Program-made: the position numbers and the translations under genes
NCBI RefSeq assembly: GCF_000741165.1
Contig: NZ_JGYN01000006.1
Span: forward strand, 62,001-126,000
From: Bifidobacterium biavatii DSM 23969
GTDB taxonomy: Bacteria > Actinomycetota > Actinomycetes > Actinomycetales > Bifidobacteriaceae
Reading direction: 5' to 3'
DNA length: 64,000 nucleotides
Shown: piece by piece, positions 40,492 through 49,121 of the stretch
Position numbering within the stretch: position 1 is the stretch's first letter
How the letters are laid out: each line of letters opens with the position of its first letter
Notes under the pieces: generated by a model
The model's database searches: none
Seen by the model: only the letters and a program-made list of their open reading frames with translations
What the model was told of the DNA's origin: nothing

Positions 40492-41433
40492 ATGAAGCGA
40501 CGTGAACTGACCGTGATTATTGGCTTGCTGGCTGTCGCGTCGATGATGACGGCAGGCGGTGTGGCGTGGCACGCGGGGATGACCGGTACGAATCATCACG
40601 CGGCTCAGACGACGCCGTCGCCGCGGCGCGCGACCGAATCGAATCATGATGATCTTGACAGAACCAACGTGCCGCCGACCGAAGACATTCGCGCGGGGGA
40701 TGTGAAGAATGCCACGGAACTGGTCGATCCGAGCGTGCTTGCAGGACTGAACATGGTCGTGGATGATTCGTATCCCGGCGACGCATGGTTCCGCGCAGCC
40801 AGTGGAGGGAAAACCACTGGTGCGCTGGACGAAGCCGCCCGACCATCGTCATCGGACGGTCAGGCGACGACGGGTGCGGTGAGCATCCGTCTCGACGTGC
40901 CGCAGAGCGTGCAGGAAACCGGGTACTGGTGCGTGCCGGCCGCCGTGTAGATGGTATTGCGGTATCGGGGGATCGACGTCAGCCAATCCGTACTCGCCGA
41001 CGACATGAACGCCGATCCGCGGACCGGTACCGAATACGTCGATCTGGCGCGCGTCGTCAACAGGTATCTGTTCGGCGTCGACGACGCGAACCCGAACGAT
41101 GCCGGTTATCGTGTGCAAACCATGGAAATCGGTGACACGGATCCCGCGACGGCCCGCACGTTCGCCGAACGCGCGACGGCCGATCTGGACAACGGCGACC
41201 CGGTGTTCACAGCCATCGACGTGCACGCGCTCTACCCGGCGTTTAGCCACGCCAACCACATGATCGTCATCACCGGATACGACGCCGACGCCAACGGCAC
41301 CGTCACGCGTTGGACGTACCGCGACCCGTGGTATCGGGTGCAGGACGAAACGAGAGACGGCCTGAAGACGGTGACCGCCGACGCGCTGATCAACGCGATC
41401 ATATCCAACGAGGAACCGGCCTACGTGTGGTGA
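40492..41433 (+). pseudogene. Secreted C39-like peptidase gene with in-frame TAG
   Basis: A reading frame of 314 codons interrupted once. It starts with a membrane-anchor/signal segment (ELTVIIGLLAVASMMTAGGV) and a Thr/Pro/Ser-rich spacer. A C39-like peptidase domain follows: SIRLDVPQSVQETGYWCVPA with the catalytic Cys, then AV, then TAG at 40948-40950, then MVLRYRGIDVSQSVLADDMN. The catalytic His lies in SHANHMIVITGYD and a WTYRDPWY motif follows. In relatives the interrupted codon is often Gln, so CAG to TAG is the simplest change. ATG 40492 has GGGAAGGCGG upstream. Either it is inactive or the stop is read through. Confidence 0.8.
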
Positions 41434-41471
41434 CGAAGGCCCGCGCACGCGCCGGTCCGTCCGCTGACGAT

Positions 41472-42050
41472 TTACTGGTCGAATGCATTCAGGTCGATCC
41501 AATACCGGCGAACGTCGGGGAATCCGGGGTGTGGCACGACGCTTTCGAGAACTCCGTGGTTGCGTTCGATCACTTTCGCCGAGACTGCGTTGGGTTGGTT
41601 GCAGGTGATCAGGATGCGGTCGAATCCGAATTCCCGCGCCTTGAGCAGGGTGAGGCGCAGTATTTCGTTGGCGTAGCCGCGGCCGCGCGCGGACGGTCGG
41701 ACGCTGTATCCGATCCGTCCTGCGAAGCGGTCGATGAAATCATTCGTTTCCAGACGCAGGTCGGAGATGCCGACCACGCGTCCGGTGCCCTCCGAGCGGC
41801 TCCGGTCGGCGAGAGATCGTCCGCCGGCTGAGGCGGCTGGGATGGCCGTGGTTTCGACCGCTAGGTACACGGCTTCCTTTACGGTCCCGTAGTGCGGCGG
41901 GTAGGTGCCGGCGAGCCAGCGGCGGTAGTCGTCGGCCTGTTCCAGTCCGCGTCCGCCGCTGACGCGTTCCCCGCGTTTGATGAACTCCGCGCGGAACGCC
42001 ATGACGGTGTCTTCGTCGGCAAGGGTCGGTTCGATGAGTGTGAGTGCCAT
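41472..42050 (-). CDS. GNAT acetyltransferase
   Basis: A 192-residue N-acetyltransferase. The acetyl-CoA loop is SVRPSARGRGYANEILRLTL (R-x-x-G-x-A, with the RGRGYA core), followed by ITCNQPNAVSAKVIERNHGV, a typical GNAT ending strand and helix. The central part (about residues 70-80) is a low-complexity insert (IPAASAGGRSLADRSRSEG). The start ATG 42050 has GGAGACGGGAC upstream on the coding strand. It lies 21 bp downstream of a DUF1684 gene in the same direction, so they are probably one transcript. The acceptor is unknown. Confidence 0.85.
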   Translation of the reverse strand: MALTLIEPTLADEDTVMAFRAEFIKRGERVSGGRGLEQADDYRRWLAGTYPPHYGTVKEAVYLAVETTAIPAASAGGRSLADRSRSEGTGRVVGISDLRLETNDFIDRFAGRIGYSVRPSARGRGYANEILRLTLLKAREFGFDRILITCNQPNAVSAKVIERNHGVLESVVPHPGFPDVRRYWIDLNAFDQ

Positions 42051-42071
42051 GTCCCGTCTCCGTTCCCGCGC

Positions 42072-42932
42072 TCAGTCCTGCGGGCTGTCGGCCCGCTGTT
42101 CCAGCCGCTCGTACGGGATCTTGTCGCCGGCCGTCACGGCGACGGGCAGCGTGTTCTCGAGCGGCGGCATCTCGCAGGTGCAGAAGTCCGTGTATGCGCA
42201 GAAATAGTGCGTGGCCCGGTTGAAGTCGATTTCGGTGACTTTCGCCGGGTCGCTGATCGGGAAGCGCAGGATTCGCCCGCCGCCGTACGTTTCCTTGCCG
42301 GACGTGGCGTCGCGGAAGATCACGAGTCCCTGCCCGTGCGTGTTGGCCTGGAACACGGTGAGTGGATAGTCGTTGCCGTCGATGGTGACGGTGAGCTTAC
42401 CGACCACTTTTTCGATGTGCTGCAGGTTGGCCATGGATGCGCCGACCGTGGCTGTGTATGAGTGGTCGTACGGTTCGTAGGATGCGGGCACGACCCATTT
42501 GCGGTCCGGCGCGTAGTGTGGCGTGCCCCTGAAGTGCTGGCGCAATGGGGATTGCGGGTCGCGGACGCGCACGGCGTACTTGTTGAGCCCGCCGACGCGT
42601 TTGATGAGTTCGGCTTGCAGTCGGCCGAAGTCGATTTTCACGAGGTTGGCGTCTTCGTCGCCGGGGACGACGAAGACGCGCGGGCTGGACAGTTTGAGCA
42701 GGTTGATTTTGACGATTCTGCCGTCTTGCGGCGTGTATGTGACCTTGTTGCCTTCGACCAGCCAGGTGCCGGGGAAGTTGTCGAGCGTGCGCGCGACCCC
42801 GTCCTCGAGCCAGTCGATGCTCACGATGGAGAGGAAACCAAGCGGCGCGTTGACCGCGTCGTCCTTTTTCCGATGCCACGCGTTGAATTGTTCCGCGAAT
42901 TCCTGGTCCGTTAGATTATCGGCTGAAGTCAT
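42072..42932 (-). CDS. DUF1684 domain protein
   Basis: A 286-residue cytoplasmic protein of the DUF1684 family. It opens with FAEQFNAWHRKKDDAVNAPL and GFLSIVSIDWL. The late part includes GKETYGGGRILRFPISDPAK and the conserved NRATHYFCAYTDFCTCEMPP (with a Cys pair), then ENTLPVAVTAGDK. Family members are widespread in actinobacteria and some have been linked to small-molecule binding, but no reaction is established. AAGGGGGACGC precedes ATG 42932 on the coding strand. It is followed 21 bp later by a GNAT gene. Its 5' side faces metQ across a 365-bp gap. Confidence 0.85.
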   Translation of the reverse strand: MTSADNLTDQEFAEQFNAWHRKKDDAVNAPLGFLSIVSIDWLEDGVARTLDNFPGTWLVEGNKVTYTPQDGRIVKINLLKLSSPRVFVVPGDEDANLVKIDFGRLQAELIKRVGGLNKYAVRVRDPQSPLRQHFRGTPHYAPDRKWVVPASYEPYDHSYTATVGASMANLQHIEKVVGKLTVTIDGNDYPLTVFQANTHGQGLVIFRDATSGKETYGGGRILRFPISDPAKVTEIDFNRATHYFCAYTDFCTCEMPPLENTLPVAVTAGDKIPYERLEQRADSPQD

Positions 42933-43297
42933 GCGTCCCCCTTGTTGTTTGCACATTATCTGAGCACTGCTTATGTATCGTTATATCCAAAAGCCCAATA
43001 ATCGTGGCTTGGCGAGTTTTTCGACCGTATGGCGCGTCGGCAACCTCGTCGAATATAGACATTAGCAACTCAATGCATTCATTGCAGAAGATACGTTATA
43101 CGTATCGCCTATAAAGCGTGTATGTCTTTATTTATATCGTCATCAAATTTTTAACGTTATATAAAAAATGCCGATAACTGTGCGGAATGTCGCGCCGAGC
43201 GAACCGCATAGAGTCATAGTGCATTCGCAAGCGTGCCGGTTTGTAGGGGAGGCGCGCTCGTTCATTGGTCATCGATTCATAAGGGGGAACAACGATC
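42933..43297. other. Gap between DUF1684 gene and metQ
   Basis: A 365-bp non-coding stretch that probably holds the metQ promoter. It is AT-rich at 43090-43170. A 17-bp palindrome GATACGTTATACGTATC lies at 43090-43106, with a TATAAA directly after it (43110-43115). A GTCGGCAACCTCGTCG run at 43037-43052 recalls part of a SAM-riboswitch pattern, but I cannot build a convincing fold. The last 90 bp before the metQ start is GC-rich and may be leader. Confidence 0.55.
43090..43106. promoter_or_regulatory. 17-bp palindrome upstream of metQ
   Basis: GATACGT (43090-43096) and ACGTATC (43100-43106) form a perfect dyad around TAT. The sequence is next to a TATAAA box 192 bp before the metQ start. It is a candidate operator for the importer operon; the regulator is not encoded in the immediate neighbourhood. 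Confidence 0.5.
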
Positions 43298-44173
43298 ATG
43301 CGACGTACAGGCATACGACGGATATTGGAAGCGGCCGCCGCAGTGACGGCGACGATCGGAGTGCTGATCGCCGCCGGCTGCGGCGCGACTGGTTCCGCGA
43401 CCGACGCGGACGGCAACAAGATCATCAAAGTGAGCATCAGCGGTACCAGCTTCGAGCCGGTATGGAAACTGGTCAACGAAAACCTCAAGAAGGAAAAGGC
43501 CGGACTGCAGGTGAAAACGGTGTCCGTTGAAAAGGGCATCTACGGCAACCAGGCCCTGTCCCAGGGCGAAGTGGACCTGTCCGCGCAACAGAACTACGCG
43601 TTCCTGAACGGCGAAATCAAAGAAAAGGGCTATAAGTTCACGCCCATCGCCGAAACAATCATCAGCCCGCTCAACATCTTCTCGGACACGATCAGCAGCG
43701 TGGCCGACGTCAAGGACGGGGACAAGGTGCTTATCCCCAACGACCCGGTCAACATCGGCCGCGCCCTGGAAGTCCTGCAGGACGCCAAGCTCATCACCAT
43801 CGACCCGGCAAAGGACGATCCCGCAAAGGGCCTGTACCCCCATGAGGACGACATCACCTCCAACCCGAAGCACCTGAACATCACCCCGGTCGACAAAAAC
43901 ATGGTCATGCCGTCATTAAAGGACGCGGCAATCGGCATCGCCAACGCCGACGCGGTCGTCGACTACGGGAAGAACCCGGTGACGGACGCCATCTACGCGG
44001 TCGAACCGGACCCGAAAAACCCGCAAAACAAGCCGTGGATCAACGTGATCGTCGCCCGCACCGAAGACAAGGACAATCCCGACTACCGGAAAATCATCAC
44101 GGCATACCATCAGGACAACGTGAAGCAGCTGATCAACACATTGTTCAAGGGAGGCAACATCCCGGTATGGTGA
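43298..44173 (+). CDS. metQ: MetQ-type amino-acid-binding lipoprotein
   Basis: A 291-residue NlpA/MetQ-family binding protein. The signal peptide ends in a lipobox, LIAAGC, with the modified Cys at about residue 28. The fold is visible in KIIKVSISGTSFEPVWKLVN, DLSAQQNYAFLNGEIKEKGY, and KVLIPNDPVNIGRALEVLQD, which resembles the MetQ substrate-contact loop. It binds methionine or a related amino acid for the importer. AAGGGGG lies 12 bases before ATG 43298. The next gene of the importer proper (ATPase) lies 2.4 kb downstream, after an aminotransferase and a dehydrogenase. Confidence 0.9.
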   Translation: MRRTGIRRILEAAAAVTATIGVLIAAGCGATGSATDADGNKIIKVSISGTSFEPVWKLVNENLKKEKAGLQVKTVSVEKGIYGNQALSQGEVDLSAQQNYAFLNGEIKEKGYKFTPIAETIISPLNIFSDTISSVADVKDGDKVLIPNDPVNIGRALEVLQDAKLITIDPAKDDPAKGLYPHEDDITSNPKHLNITPVDKNMVMPSLKDAAIGIANADAVVDYGKNPVTDAIYAVEPDPKNPQNKPWINVIVARTEDKDNPDYRKIITAYHQDNVKQLINTLFKGGNIPVW

Positions 44174-44236
44174 CCCGAACGCAACGTCCCACCGCAATCA
44201 GACAACACTCCACACATGACCATCAGGTGACGTTCC

Positions 44237-45439
44237 ATGAATAACCCATCACCGGCAACCCCGCGCAACTTCGACCCCGCCGACACGCTCATCCCGCAAC
44301 TGCGCGGCCTGCGCACCAGCATCATCAGATCGTTCGACACGGAAGTATCCGCAATCCCGGGAATCCTCAAACTCACGCTCGGCGAACCAGACTTCAACAC
44401 GCCCGACTTCATCAAGCAGGCGGCCATCGACAGCCTACACCGCAACCGCACACACTACGCAACCAACGCCGGAACGCCGGAACTGCGCGAAGCGATCTCC
44501 GCCTACCTACTCCGACGCCGCGGACAACGCTACCCGGCTGAAGACATCATCGTGACGGAAGGAGCCAGCGAAGCCATCACCAGTTGCCTGACCGGACTGC
44601 TGGGCGACGATGCGGCACTGCTCTACCCGACGCCAAGCTTCGGCCTGTACGGCAACATGGCCACGCTCACCGGAGCCATGCCGGTACCGATCGACACATC
44701 CGGCACCGACTTCAAGCTCACCCCGGACGCTCTCGAACGGGCGCTGCGATCCGTACGCGGACGGGACGCGGTGCTGGTCCTCAATTCGCCGAACAATCCC
44801 ACGGGAGTGGCGTTGAGCTCGGACCGTCTGCGCGCACTGGCCGAAGTCATCGAACGATACGACGTGACGGTGCTCAGCGACGAAGTGTACGCGGAAATCT
44901 TCTACGGGCACGGTCCAGCACCATCCATCGCCGATTACATCCCAGAACGCACCATCGTGGTGAACAGCACCTCCAAAAACTACGCGATGACCGGATGGCG
45001 GCTGGGATTCTTCGCCGCACCCCACGCGCTCGCCTGCCAACTGGCGAAAATCCATCAGATCCACGTCTCCACGGCCGCAACGTTCACCATGGACGCTGCG
45101 CAAGCCGCGTATGAACAAGGTGACGCGGCCATAGACTCGATGGTCGCCGAATACCGGCGTCGGCGAGACCTCCTCGCCAACGGTTTCACCGACCTCGGAT
45201 ATCAGATCGTACAACCCGACGGCGCCTTCTTCCTGTACGTGCGAGTGCCGGACGGTCACGAACAGGACGGGGGATTCGGCTACGCGCGACTGCTCGCCCG
45301 CAAGGCGAAAGTCGCCGGAGTGCCCGGCGAAGCATTCTCCGACAGCCCATCTCCATACGTCCGATTCAGCTACGCCGCCAACCCCGACACGCTGAACGAA
45401 GCCCTACGACGCATCCGAACCTTCCGGCACGCCGACTAA
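44237..45439 (+). CDS. Class I/II PLP aminotransferase
   Basis: A 400-residue aminotransferase (AspC/PatA-like). ILKLTLGEPDFNTPDFIKQA opens the domain. The cofactor-binding region is VTEGASEAITSCLTGLLGDD, then LNSPNNPTGV with the conserved Asn/Pro. The PLP Lys is in NSTSKNYAMTGWRLGFFAAP, and the C-terminal substrate Arg is in YVRFSYA. Such enzymes transfer the amino group of an aromatic, aliphatic or sulfur amino acid to 2-oxoglutarate or pyruvate. The gene lies between metQ and metN, 63 bp after metQ, so it is probably part of the importer operon and acts on the imported amino acid. Confidence 0.9.
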   Translation: MNNPSPATPRNFDPADTLIPQLRGLRTSIIRSFDTEVSAIPGILKLTLGEPDFNTPDFIKQAAIDSLHRNRTHYATNAGTPELREAISAYLLRRRGQRYPAEDIIVTEGASEAITSCLTGLLGDDAALLYPTPSFGLYGNMATLTGAMPVPIDTSGTDFKLTPDALERALRSVRGRDAVLVLNSPNNPTGVALSSDRLRALAEVIERYDVTVLSDEVYAEIFYGHGPAPSIADYIPERTIVVNSTSKNYAMTGWRLGFFAAPHALACQLAKIHQIHVSTAATFTMDAAQAAYEQGDAAIDSMVAEYRRRRDLLANGFTDLGYQIVQPDGAFFLYVRVPDGHEQDGGFGYARLLARKAKVAGVPGEAFSDSPSPYVRFSYAANPDTLNEALRRIRTFRHAD

Positions 45440-45510
45440 GAAAACAGCGACGTCGTCTAGAGCCTGCATCCCGCCACCGTATGAACACCACAGAGAAAGA
45501 TTCCACCATG

Positions 45511-46515
45511 ACATCCATAGCCTTCTACCACACGCTGGACGAAGAACGACCATTCGCTGAACAATGGGCCACAGACCACAACGTGCGCGTCGAATGCTTC
45601 CCGTTCGAACTGCACGACGACACCCTGGATGCCGTCCAAGGATTCGACGGCATCTCCTACAAGCAACGATGCGCCCCCAGCGACGACCCCGACTTCTACC
45701 GGCGGCTGCGCGCCTACGGCATCAGGCAAATAGCGCTGCGCTCCGCCGGATACGACACCATCAACCTCAACGCCGCCCACGCCAACGGCCTGCGCATCAC
45801 CAACGTGCCCTCCTACTCACCAACCGCCGTAGCCGAACTCACCCTGACGCACATCATGCAGCTCATCCGCCACGTACCCCAATTCGACAGCAGAATGCGC
45901 CGGCACGACTTCTCCATCCAAGGACTCATGTCACCGGAAATCAGCGAACTGACCATCGGCATCATCGGCGTAGGACGCATCGGCTCCACCGTCGCCCGCA
46001 TTTTCCACTCGCTCGGAGCAACCGTCATCGGCAACGACATCACCGAAAACCACAACCTCGACACCATCCTCACATGGACCAGCCGAGACAACCTCCTCGC
46101 CACAGCCGACGTCGTCACCCTGCACACCTGGCTCGACGACACCACACGACACCTCATCGACAAGCACAGCCTCAGCCTCATGAAACCAACCGCCTACCTC
46201 GCCAACCTGTCACGAGGCGCCGTCGTCGACACCCAAGCACTCATCGACGCACTACAAAACCACCGCATCGCCGGCGCGGCCATAGACGTACTCGAAAACG
46301 AAGCCGCCGTATTCGGCAACCGACTATCCGACGACAAGCCGGTCCCACACAACGCCTACAACACGCTACGAACCCTGCCCAACGCAATCATCACACCACA
46401 CGTCGCATTCTTCACCGACCACGCGGTGCGCAACATGGTCCAACAGTCGCTAAACGACGCCCTGACCATCATCACCGGAGGAACAAGCCCCCACGAAATC
46501 CAACCAGAACGCTAA
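45511..46515 (+). CDS. D-2-hydroxyacid dehydrogenase (D-LDH type)
   Basis: A 334-residue NAD-dependent D-2-hydroxyacid dehydrogenase. The NAD motif is GIIGVGRIGSTVARIF at about residues 150-165. The catalytic residues can be seen in NLSRGAVVDT (Arg), AIDVLENEA (Glu) and IITPHVAFFTDHAVRN (His). The FYHTLDEERPF start and HVAFFTDHAV tail resemble D-lactate and D-hydroxyisocaproate dehydrogenases. It reduces 2-oxo acids to D-2-hydroxy acids with NADH. GAGAAAG precedes ATG 45511; an ATG at 45481 lacks a site. Its neighbour, the aminotransferase, could supply the 2-oxo acid. Confidence 0.9.
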   Translation, partial: TSIAFYHTLDEERPFAEQWATDHNVRVECFPFELHDDTLDAVQGFDGISYKQRCAPSDDPDFYRRLRAYGIRQIALRSAGYDTINLNAAHANGLRITNVPSYSPTAVAELTLTHIMQLIRHVPQFDSRMRRHDFSIQGLMSPEISELTIGIIGVGRIGSTVARIFHSLGATVIGNDITENHNLDTILTWTSRDNLLATADVVTLHTWLDDTTRHLIDKHSLSLMKPTAYLANLSRGAVVDTQALIDALQNHRIAGAAIDVLENEAAVFGNRLSDDKPVPHNAYNTLRTLPNAIITPHVAFFTDHAVRNMVQQSLNDALTIITGGTSPHEIQPER

Positions 46516-46555
46516 CACGACACACCACGAAGACCATGAAGGGAAGGAACATGCC

Positions 46556-47677
46556 ATGCCGGACACCGGCGAACCCATCATCACCATCACCGGACTAAAC
46601 AAAACCTACGCCACGCCAAACGGCAGCCACACGGTCCTGAACAACGTAAACCTGACCATTCGGGAAGGCGCAATACACGGCATCATCGGCCTCAGCGGCG
46701 CCGGCAAATCAACACTGGTCCGCTGCATCAACGGACTGGAACACGCCACCGCCGGCACCATCCGCGTACTCGGCCAATCCGTACGCGACCTAAACCCGAC
46801 ATCACTACGAGCACTGCGCCGATCCATCGGCATGGTATTCCAGCAATATAACCTCATGCCATCCAGAACCGTCGAAGACAACATCGCCCTGCCACTGATG
46901 CGCTCGCCGCTGACGACGTCACAGCGGCGAGCGCGCGTCGCCGAACTGCTCGAACTCGTTGGGCTATCGGACCATGCGCGGTCGTATCCGTCGCAGCTGT
47001 CCGGCGGACAGCAACAGCGGGTGGCGATCGCCCGCGCACTGGCAAACCGGCCGAAGATACTGCTGCTTGACGAGGCGACCAGCGCACTCGACCCGGACAC
47101 TACGTCCACCATCCTCGATCTGGTCAAGGATCTCAATGAACGGTTGCGTCTGACGATCGTCGTTGTCACCCATCAAATGGATGTGGTGCAGCGCATCTGC
47201 ACGGACGTGGCTGTCATCGACAAGGGCACGATCGTCGAACAGGGCGACGCGTTCTCAGTGTTCTGCGATCCGCAAGCCGATCTGACGCGACGGTTCGTCG
47301 ACAATTCAACCGGATTGAACCGCGTGTACGAACTGCTCCGTGAACGCTCTCCCTTGCTGCAGACCGGACCTGGAGAACGGCTCATTCATATGCGGTACAT
47401 GGATCGGACCGTGTCCGAAAGCCTGGTATCGACCATTTCAACGCGATTCGGACTGTCGGTCAACATCCTGTTCGCGTCGCTCAGCATCGTCGACGGATAC
47501 CCGTTGGGCAGCATCGTCGCAAAATATCACGGTTCATCGGAACGCATCGACGAGGCCTTGTCGTTCCTGGCCGGCAAAGGCGTGCGTGCCGTACCACTGA
47601 CCGTGCCGGCCGCATCGACCGACAATCCGAATCTGCCGGCGGATGCCGCCGCAACAGCCGCAACAGGAGAGGAATAG
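46556..47677 (+). CDS. metN: Methionine-type ABC ATPase MetN
   Basis: A 373-residue ATPase. Walker A is GIIGLSGAGKSTLVRCINGL, signature [20 protein letters not shown], Walker B ILLLDEATSALDPDTT, and the H-loop His in VVVTHQMD. The C-terminal part (about residues 270-355) is the NIL regulatory domain of MetN transporters, which senses the substrate. It ends in an Ala/Thr-rich tail. GGGAAGGAAC lies before ATG 46556. metI follows after 5 bp. The coding strand is strongly A/C-rich up to about 46.9 kb and then changes to balanced composition within this gene. Confidence 0.93.
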   Translation: MPDTGEPIITITGLNKTYATPNGSHTVLNNVNLTIREGAIHGIIGLSGAGKSTLVRCINGLEHATAGTIRVLGQSVRDLNPTSLRALRRSIGMVFQQYNLMPSRTVEDNIALPLMRSPLTTSQRRARVAELLELVGLSDHARSYPSQLSGGQQQRVAIARALANRPKILLLDEATSALDPDTTSTILDLVKDLNERLRLTIVVVTHQMDVVQRICTDVAVIDKGTIVEQGDAFSVFCDPQADLTRRFVDNSTGLNRVYELLRERSPLLQTGPGERLIHMRYMDRTVSESLVSTISTRFGLSVNILFASLSIVDGYPLGSIVAKYHGSSERIDEALSFLAGKGVRAVPLTVPAASTDNPNLPADAAATAATGEE

Positions 47678-47682
47678 TTGTC

Positions 47683-48360
47683 ATGGAACTGATAGGTACG
47701 CTCTTTCCGCACGTCGTCGCTGAACCCGACGTCTTCGTCGACGCATTAGTCCAAACCCTGCAGATGTTCTTCACGGCGGTGCCGTTCTGGTTCGTGCTCG
47801 GCCTGTTCCTCGGCATGCTGCTCTCCGTGACCAAGCCGGGCGGACTGTTGGAATCGACGCCCGTGTTCGAACTGTTTGACAAGCTCATCAACGTATGCCG
47901 TTCCATACCGTTCGTCATCATGATCGCGCTGCTGTTTCCGGTCACCCGACTGATCGCGGGCACGACCATCGGCGTGGACGGCGCGATCTTCCCCCTGATC
48001 GTCGGCATCACGCCCTTCTTCTCCCGGCAAGTGGAATCCGTGGTCAACGGGCTGAACCATACGCTGACCGAATCGGCGCAGGCCATGGGCTTCAGTCCGA
48101 TCGAAATCATCTGGCACGTGTACCTGCGTGAAAGCATCCCCGGACTGGCGCGCGTCACCACCATAACGTGCATCAGCTTCAATGCGCAGATCGCGGTCAT
48201 CGGTGCCATCGGAGCCGGCGGCCTCGGCGACTACGCCAACCGGTACGGCTTCGAACGCAACCAGCTCGACGTCACCGTCGCCGCAGTGCTCGCGCTGCTG
48301 GTCTTCGTTACCATCATCCAAACCGTCGGCTCCCTCATCGGCAGAGCAAGCCAGCACTGA
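47683..48360 (+). CDS. metI: Methionine-type ABC permease MetI
   Basis: A 225-residue five-helix permease of the MetI/D-methionine type. Helix-rich segments include TLQMFFTAVPFWFVLGLFLG and INVCRSIPFVIMIALLFPVT. The EAA coupling loop is given as SAQAMGFSPIEIIWHVYLRE. It ends with YGFERNQLDVTVAAVLALLV. It forms the channel with MetN; together with MetQ it imports methionine or a similar amino acid. ATG 47683 is 5 bp after the metN stop. It is the last gene of the putative operon, and I see no clear terminator directly after it. Confidence 0.92.
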   Translation: MELIGTLFPHVVAEPDVFVDALVQTLQMFFTAVPFWFVLGLFLGMLLSVTKPGGLLESTPVFELFDKLINVCRSIPFVIMIALLFPVTRLIAGTTIGVDGAIFPLIVGITPFFSRQVESVVNGLNHTLTESAQAMGFSPIEIIWHVYLRESIPGLARVTTITCISFNAQIAVIGAIGAGGLGDYANRYGFERNQLDVTVAAVLALLVFVTIIQTVGSLIGRASQH

Positions 48361-48475
48361 CCGTTAGACGACCGTAGAAACGGACGGGCGACCGCGGGCG
48401 TATCTCGTACGTTTGGCCAACTCTGGGGTACAGTAGTGCCCAGTGTCATCCACCGATTGTCAAAGGAGTGAGAAG

Positions 48476-48946
48476 ATGGCGAACCGTGCAGAGCGGCGCA
48501 AGGCCGCGCGGGACCAACGCAGGGGCATCCCGTCGCAGTACGACCAGACGAAGGGCCGCGCCCGAGGCGGCATGATCGACGAGTACGCGCTGCAGGAGCG
48601 TTCCCGCCGCATCCAGGAGGGCACGCTGGACGACGGCCCGTGGAAGCCGACCGCGCACTTCGACACTGACGAGACGGAGACGATGCTCGACACGAACCCG
48701 GATTACCGCGATCCGAAGGCGTTCAAGGCGCCGCACTCTGTACACCAGTGGTTCCGCGTGGTCAGCTGGCTGCTCATCGTGCTCGCCGGCATCGCGTTCT
48801 GCGTGATTATGTGGCTGCCGAGCCATCCGACGTGGCTGGTGATCACCGTGTCCGTCGTGTTCATCATCGGCGTGGTGAGCCTGTTCTTCACCGCCGGCAA
48901 CGCGAAGGACAATCCGAACCTCGACCAGAACGGCACCGCCGTCTGA
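48476..48946 (+). CDS. Actinobacterial membrane protein, unknown
   Basis: A 156-residue protein with a basic N-terminus (ANRAERRKAARDQRRGIPSQ) and an acidic middle (HFDTDETETMLDTNPDY). Two membrane helices follow (VVSWLLIVLAGIAFCVIMWL and LVITVSVVFIIGVVSLFF). The tail ends GNAKDNPNLDQNGTAV. The layout looks conserved among bifidobacteria, but I do not know a function. AAAGGAG before ATG 48476 sets the start. It stands between metI and the glycogen synthase gene. Confidence 0.7.
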   Translation: MANRAERRKAARDQRRGIPSQYDQTKGRARGGMIDEYALQERSRRIQEGTLDDGPWKPTAHFDTDETETMLDTNPDYRDPKAFKAPHSVHQWFRVVSWLLIVLAGIAFCVIMWLPSHPTWLVITVSVVFIIGVVSLFFTAGNAKDNPNLDQNGTAV

Positions 48947-49006
48947 TCGGACGTTGCGGGCGCGGCCAGAGGCGCCGCGGTCAAAAACAGCCGAAGCAAG
49001 CTGGCA

Positions 49007-49053
49007 AAAACGCACAACTCGCCGTGGAAGAAACACGGGGGGTTGTGCGTTTT
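49007..49053 (+). terminator. Putative terminator upstream of glgA
   Basis: AAAACGCACAAC (49007-49018) pairs with GTTGTGCGTTTT (49042-49053) around a 23-nt loop that itself contains a CCGTG/CACGG stem. The second arm ends in a T-run. It lies about 60 bp after the membrane-protein gene and 70 bp before the glgA start. Confidence 0.7.
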
Positions 49054-49121
49054 GCGTTTCCGGATGGCCTAAAGTTGGCAGTGGTGACAATCAGTTGATC
49101 GACAGATTGGAGAGGTAACCG

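Noticed and set aside
42990..43297. SAM riboswitch before metQ
   Set aside because: Only a GGCAACC-like fragment fits. I could not find the paired stems of SAM-I, SAM-II or SAM-IV types.
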